Shown: piece after piece, positions 61,560-64,000 of the stretch
How positions within the stretch are numbered: position 1 is the first letter of the stretch
How the letters are laid out: each line of letters opens with the position of its first letter
Source of the DNA: Halanaerobiaceae bacterium
Lineage (GTDB): Bacteria > Bacillota > Halanaerobiia > Halanaerobiales > Halarsenatibacteraceae
DNA length: 64,000 bases
Direction: 5' to 3'
Assembly: GCA_003553485.1 (NCBI GenBank)
Contig: PWEJ01000072.1
Span: 1-64,000, forward strand
Notes under the pieces: generated by a model
What the model was told of the DNA's origin: nothing
Databases searched by the model: none
Seen by the model: only the letters and a program-made list of their open reading frames with translations
Program-made: the position numbers and the translations under genes

Positions 61560-62303
61560 TCAAAATTCCATTCCAAACCTGATACCAGCTTCTTTGTCGC
61601 TGATAAAAGGGTTAAAGGTTAGCTTCTGCTCTGCTGAAGTATTCAATTTTAAAGTCAATCGGCCAATTCCGTAACCCACCAGAGAACCGACGACGACATC
61701 GGAAAGCCAGTGAGCATCTTCATAGATTCTAAAAGCTGCAGTCAGAGTAGCCAGACCGTAAGCGGCTTGCCTTAAATCTGGATATCTACTCCCAACCACA
61801 GTTAGAACTGACCAGACACCGGAAGCATGTCCGGAAAAAAAGGAGGCGCCTCCTTCACGGCTAAAAGGATTATCGGGGCTGTCCCTGGGTCTATCTCTGC
61901 CGACCACCAGTTTGCTGGCTTCCGTCAGAGTCTGACCCACCAGGAGTGACTGCATTGCCAGCAGCAATGAATCCTGGTGATATCTATTGCCGCTTAAAAA
62001 GGCCAGCCCACCTCCAGCAGCAAATATTTTCCAGGCCTTATCACTGGAGCCCAGATTATAAATAAACTCAGTGATGATATTGTTTCCCTGATAAATATTA
62101 TTCTGCACATAATCTCGTACAGCCTGGTCCAAAAGAAAGGAAGTTAGCAAAACCCCTCCTATTTGAAGATTTCGCTCCAGCCCATCGCTATCAGTTCTGC
62201 CCAGCTGTAAAGCAGCTTCTCTGGGTACCTGCCAGAAATTATATAAATAATCCTGTCGATTTATTTCATAATCTATCTCTCCGTAAGGATTGGCACCCTG
62301 CAC
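61560..62303 (-). CDS. PAP2-family phosphatase (membrane-associated or exported)
   Basis: A type 2 phosphatidic acid phosphatase. The three motif blocks are KLVVGRDRPRDSPDNPF near residue 131, SFFSGHASGVWS near residue 153 and RIYEDAHWLSDVVVGSLVGY near residue 192, containing the catalytic histidines. The only conventional start in frame is GTG 62303. However, the frame stays open upstream to 62459 and encodes a clear signal-peptide-like stretch (FIKIFAVVFLGAFLISGYA), so the true start is probably further up. Substrates of relatives are undecaprenyl pyrophosphate, phosphatidic acid or lipid A phosphate. Confidence 0.88.
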   Translation of the reverse strand: MQGANPYGEIDYEINRQDYLYNFWQVPREAALQLGRTDSDGLERNLQIGGVLLTSFLLDQAVRDYVQNNIYQGNNIITEFIYNLGSSDKAWKIFAAGGGLAFLSGNRYHQDSLLLAMQSLLVGQTLTEASKLVVGRDRPRDSPDNPFSREGGASFFSGHASGVWSVLTVVGSRYPDLRQAAYGLATLTAAFRIYEDAHWLSDVVVGSLVGYGIGRLTLKLNTSAEQKLTFNPFISDKEAGIRFGMEF

Positions 62304-62593
62304 AGCATAGCCTGAGATTAAAAATGCTCCCAGAAAAACAACTGCAAATATTTTTATAAACGGGATAACAGAAAAGCTCTGAATAAAACCGGTTAAGTTT
62401 GTATCAGATAAATTTAATTTTAACCTGAATAGATGTCTTGAATTATAGGTGATAATTCATTACCTCCCTGGCTTTTGTTCAGGATGGCAGCAAAATGTTA
62501 GATTATAGCTATATTTCAAGCTCAGTTTGCTACCTATCAAAATACATTATATACTATAGTCACTGGAAATTTAGAAAAGATTAATAGTCAATA

Positions 62594-63196
62594 TTACCAT
62601 TTATAGCTGACAAATCTGGCACTTAGATAGCCAATTCCTGCACCGGCTATTACATCGCTAACCCAGTGATTGTCGCGATATATTCTGGTAAAACCGACTA
62701 AAGCTGCCAGGGAATAGGTCAATAGCTTATAATCATCAGTGTTTTCGGCCAGACTGGCTGCCAGGGCAAAGGCCGATGAGGTGTGGCCTGAAGGCATGGA
62801 ATGATAGCTGCTGTCAAGCTCGAAGGGCTTAAAATCAAAGGGATCTGGCTCTTCACCTGAAGGGCGGCGTCGGCCAATCAAAAACTTTAGTATTGCTGTT
62901 GACACTGCTGCAACTAACTGGGTTCTTACAGCATGCTTTTGTAATTCCGATTCAGATATGGAGAGGGCAACTGAGCCGGTGATTATGCCATCTCCAAGAT
63001 GAGTAGCAGAATCCATGAAATGATCTAGAGTATTAGTACGACTATCCTGAACGGCTTCTCGAACTCTAGCATCGAAGGCCTGAGCAGAAAAATTGCCAGC
63101 AAGCACCATTGAAAAAGCTAATATGATTATTAGCAAAGTTATAATTAGCCTTATTTTTAGATTTGCTTTGAGAGATAAATAATTAGCTAAAAACAT
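62594..63196 (-). CDS. PAP2-family membrane phosphatase
   Basis: A 200-aa integral membrane phosphatase. An N-terminal hydrophobic segment (residues 15-40) is followed by the PAP2 motifs KFLIGRRRPSGEEPDPF near residue 105, YHSMPSGHTSSAFALAASL near residue 132 and RIYRDNHWVSDVIAGAGIGY near residue 172. ATG 63196 lies 15 bp after a GGAGGAG site, a long spacing. It is a paralogue of the gene at 61560-62303 and 29 bp from the outer-membrane gene upstream. Likely acts on lipid pyrophosphates or lipid A phosphates in the envelope. Confidence 0.9.
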   Translation of the reverse strand: MFLANYLSLKANLKIRLIITLLIIILAFSMVLAGNFSAQAFDARVREAVQDSRTNTLDHFMDSATHLGDGIITGSVALSISESELQKHAVRTQLVAAVSTAILKFLIGRRRPSGEEPDPFDFKPFELDSSYHSMPSGHTSSAFALAASLAENTDDYKLLTYSLAALVGFTRIYRDNHWVSDVIAGAGIGYLSARFVSYKW

Positions 63197-63225
63197 AATC
63201 GGCTCTTTGTCTCCTCCTTTTTTAG

Positions 63226-63915
63226 TTAGAAATTAAAGCCCAGACCTATTAATCCATGGATAGCAATATTAGGGACTTCAGCTTTTAGATCTCGATAATC
63301 ACCGTCAGAGAAGGTTATTTCACCGTGGGTTGCCGTTACTTTACCTTCCAGGGCCAGATAAAAATTTTCCGTCAGGTCGACCTGGTTTCCCAGAGAAACC
63401 TGGGCAGTGGGGCCGACTAAATGAAAGCCGGTATCTAACATGCCTTCATCGGAAGGGTAGCGGTCACCTCTGATGGTAAAATGAGGATAGGCAATCAACA
63501 CTCCGGCCCCCACTCTAACAATAGCTTCATCTATTTTCCAGCCTCTATTGATAGTCGTCAAATTATATCCATGAGTTATTGTGAAACGGTCGATGCTGTC
63601 GTACTGCTCTAGTTGCTTTTCCGATAGATAGAGAGTATGGTGAAGAAGTTCAAACTCCCAGGATTTTTCATCCTGCCATCTTGCCAGCCTGATAGAGTAA
63701 TATGGGGTGGAATCCAGCGGGTTGGTATCAAAGCGAGCTCTCTGGATATTTATATCTTCTTCGCCGGCCTGTTCAATATTGAGAGGGAGCATTAGATTAA
63801 AAGCACTGCCCCCAAAGAGCTCAGCCTGCCAGATATTGTTAGCCTGACTGCTGAAGGGTAGAGCCAGGATGTAGATGATAATTACTAAAAAAATGAATGG
63901 CGCCTTTACTTTCAT
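63226..63915 (-). CDS. small outer-membrane beta-barrel protein of unknown function
   Basis: A 229-aa exported protein. The signal peptide MKVKAPFIFLVIIIYILAL onward ends near the SQA site at residue 25. The rest alternates polar and hydrophobic residues, is rich in Tyr, Gly and acidic residues, and ends GLIGLGFNF with the terminal phenylalanine needed by the outer-membrane Bam machinery. The size suits an 8-10-strand barrel. ATG 63915 follows GGAGGT, and a TATAAT lies on the minus strand at 63944-63939. It heads an operon with two PAP2 phosphatases, which hints at envelope lipid handling. I do not recognise a named family. Confidence 0.72.
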   Translation of the reverse strand: MKVKAPFIFLVIIIYILALPFSSQANNIWQAELFGGSAFNLMLPLNIEQAGEEDINIQRARFDTNPLDSTPYYSIRLARWQDEKSWEFELLHHTLYLSEKQLEQYDSIDRFTITHGYNLTTINRGWKIDEAIVRVGAGVLIAYPHFTIRGDRYPSDEGMLDTGFHLVGPTAQVSLGNQVDLTENFYLALEGKVTATHGEITFSDGDYRDLKAEVPNIAIHGLIGLGFNF

Positions 63916-64000
63916 TATGTATTACCTCCAGAATAGGAATTATAGAATATTTATTGGTTATTATTTTTTATTCTTGAAGGTTGCCGTTAAATCCTTTAAT

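Noticed and set aside
1-64000. tRNA, rRNA, CRISPR arrays, insertion sequences and prophage genes
   Set aside because: I looked for clover-leaf-like tracts, regularly spaced repeats, transposase motifs and terminal inverted repeats and saw none that could be supported.

Overview
The window looks like a piece of chromosome from an anaerobic, low-GC, double-membraned firmicute that lives in salt, most like the order Halanaerobiales. The reasons are AT-rich intergenic DNA, very acidic exported proteins, strictly anaerobic redox genes (Hdr-type proteins, a selenocysteine formate dehydrogenase, corrinoid proteins), and a complete lipopolysaccharide inner-core operon beside firmicute-style sugar genes with strong GGAGG ribosome sites. 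This is an inference from gene content only. I saw no rRNA, tRNA, CRISPR array, insertion sequence or phage gene.

Layout. (1) 36-11099, plus strand: a xylose regulon of a ROK repressor (XylR), xylose isomerase, a three-gene sugar ABC transporter, a URO-D-type methyltransferase with its corrinoid protein, an aldo/keto reductase and xylulokinase. A 25-bp operator at 8150-8174 has the same half-sites and spacing as the classical Bacillus XylR operator. (2) 11183-18224: a LacI-type regulator with two operators sharing a 14-mer, a Gfo/Idh/MocA oxidoreductase, a sugar epimerase-like TIM barrel and a second sugar ABC transporter. (3) 18758-19567: a lone exported leucine-rich-repeat protein. (4) 19640-24367, minus strand: fdhE, fdhA and fdhB. 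The fdhA gene contains an in-frame TGA followed by a clear bacterial SECIS hairpin, so it is one selenoprotein gene and not two fragments. (5) 24923-27611: a RarD-type permease and a DUF885 protein.

(6) 27623-31792: response regulator, HEAT-repeat membrane protein, processive family 2 glycosyltransferase and a TPR/beta-barrel outer-membrane protein, which together look like a compact exopolysaccharide synthesis and export system. (7) 31987-47345: the most striking region. Succinyl-CoA synthetase (sucCD), an Hdr module (HdrB, HdrA, a 1513-residue HdrA/GltD-like fusion, MvhD, an FrhB/FdhB-like iron-sulfur protein, HdrC), a soluble fumarate reductase/succinate dehydrogenase pair and both fumarase subunits lie in one co-directional run. 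The arrangement suggests a cytosolic flavin-based electron-bifurcating (or confurcating) fumarate reductase that links NAD(P)H, ferredoxin and the fumarate/succinate couple.

(8) 47454-48834: cobS and a CobC-like phosphatase behind a strong sigma-A-type promoter. (9) 48870-61500: an LPS operon with msbA, lpxK, kdsB, kdsA, kdsD, two lpxL-like acyltransferases, a waaA-heptosyltransferase fusion, a second heptosyltransferase and two LPS kinase-like genes. kdsB carries an in-frame TAG at codon 58. (10) 61560-63915, minus strand: two PAP2 phosphatases and a small outer-membrane beta-barrel protein.
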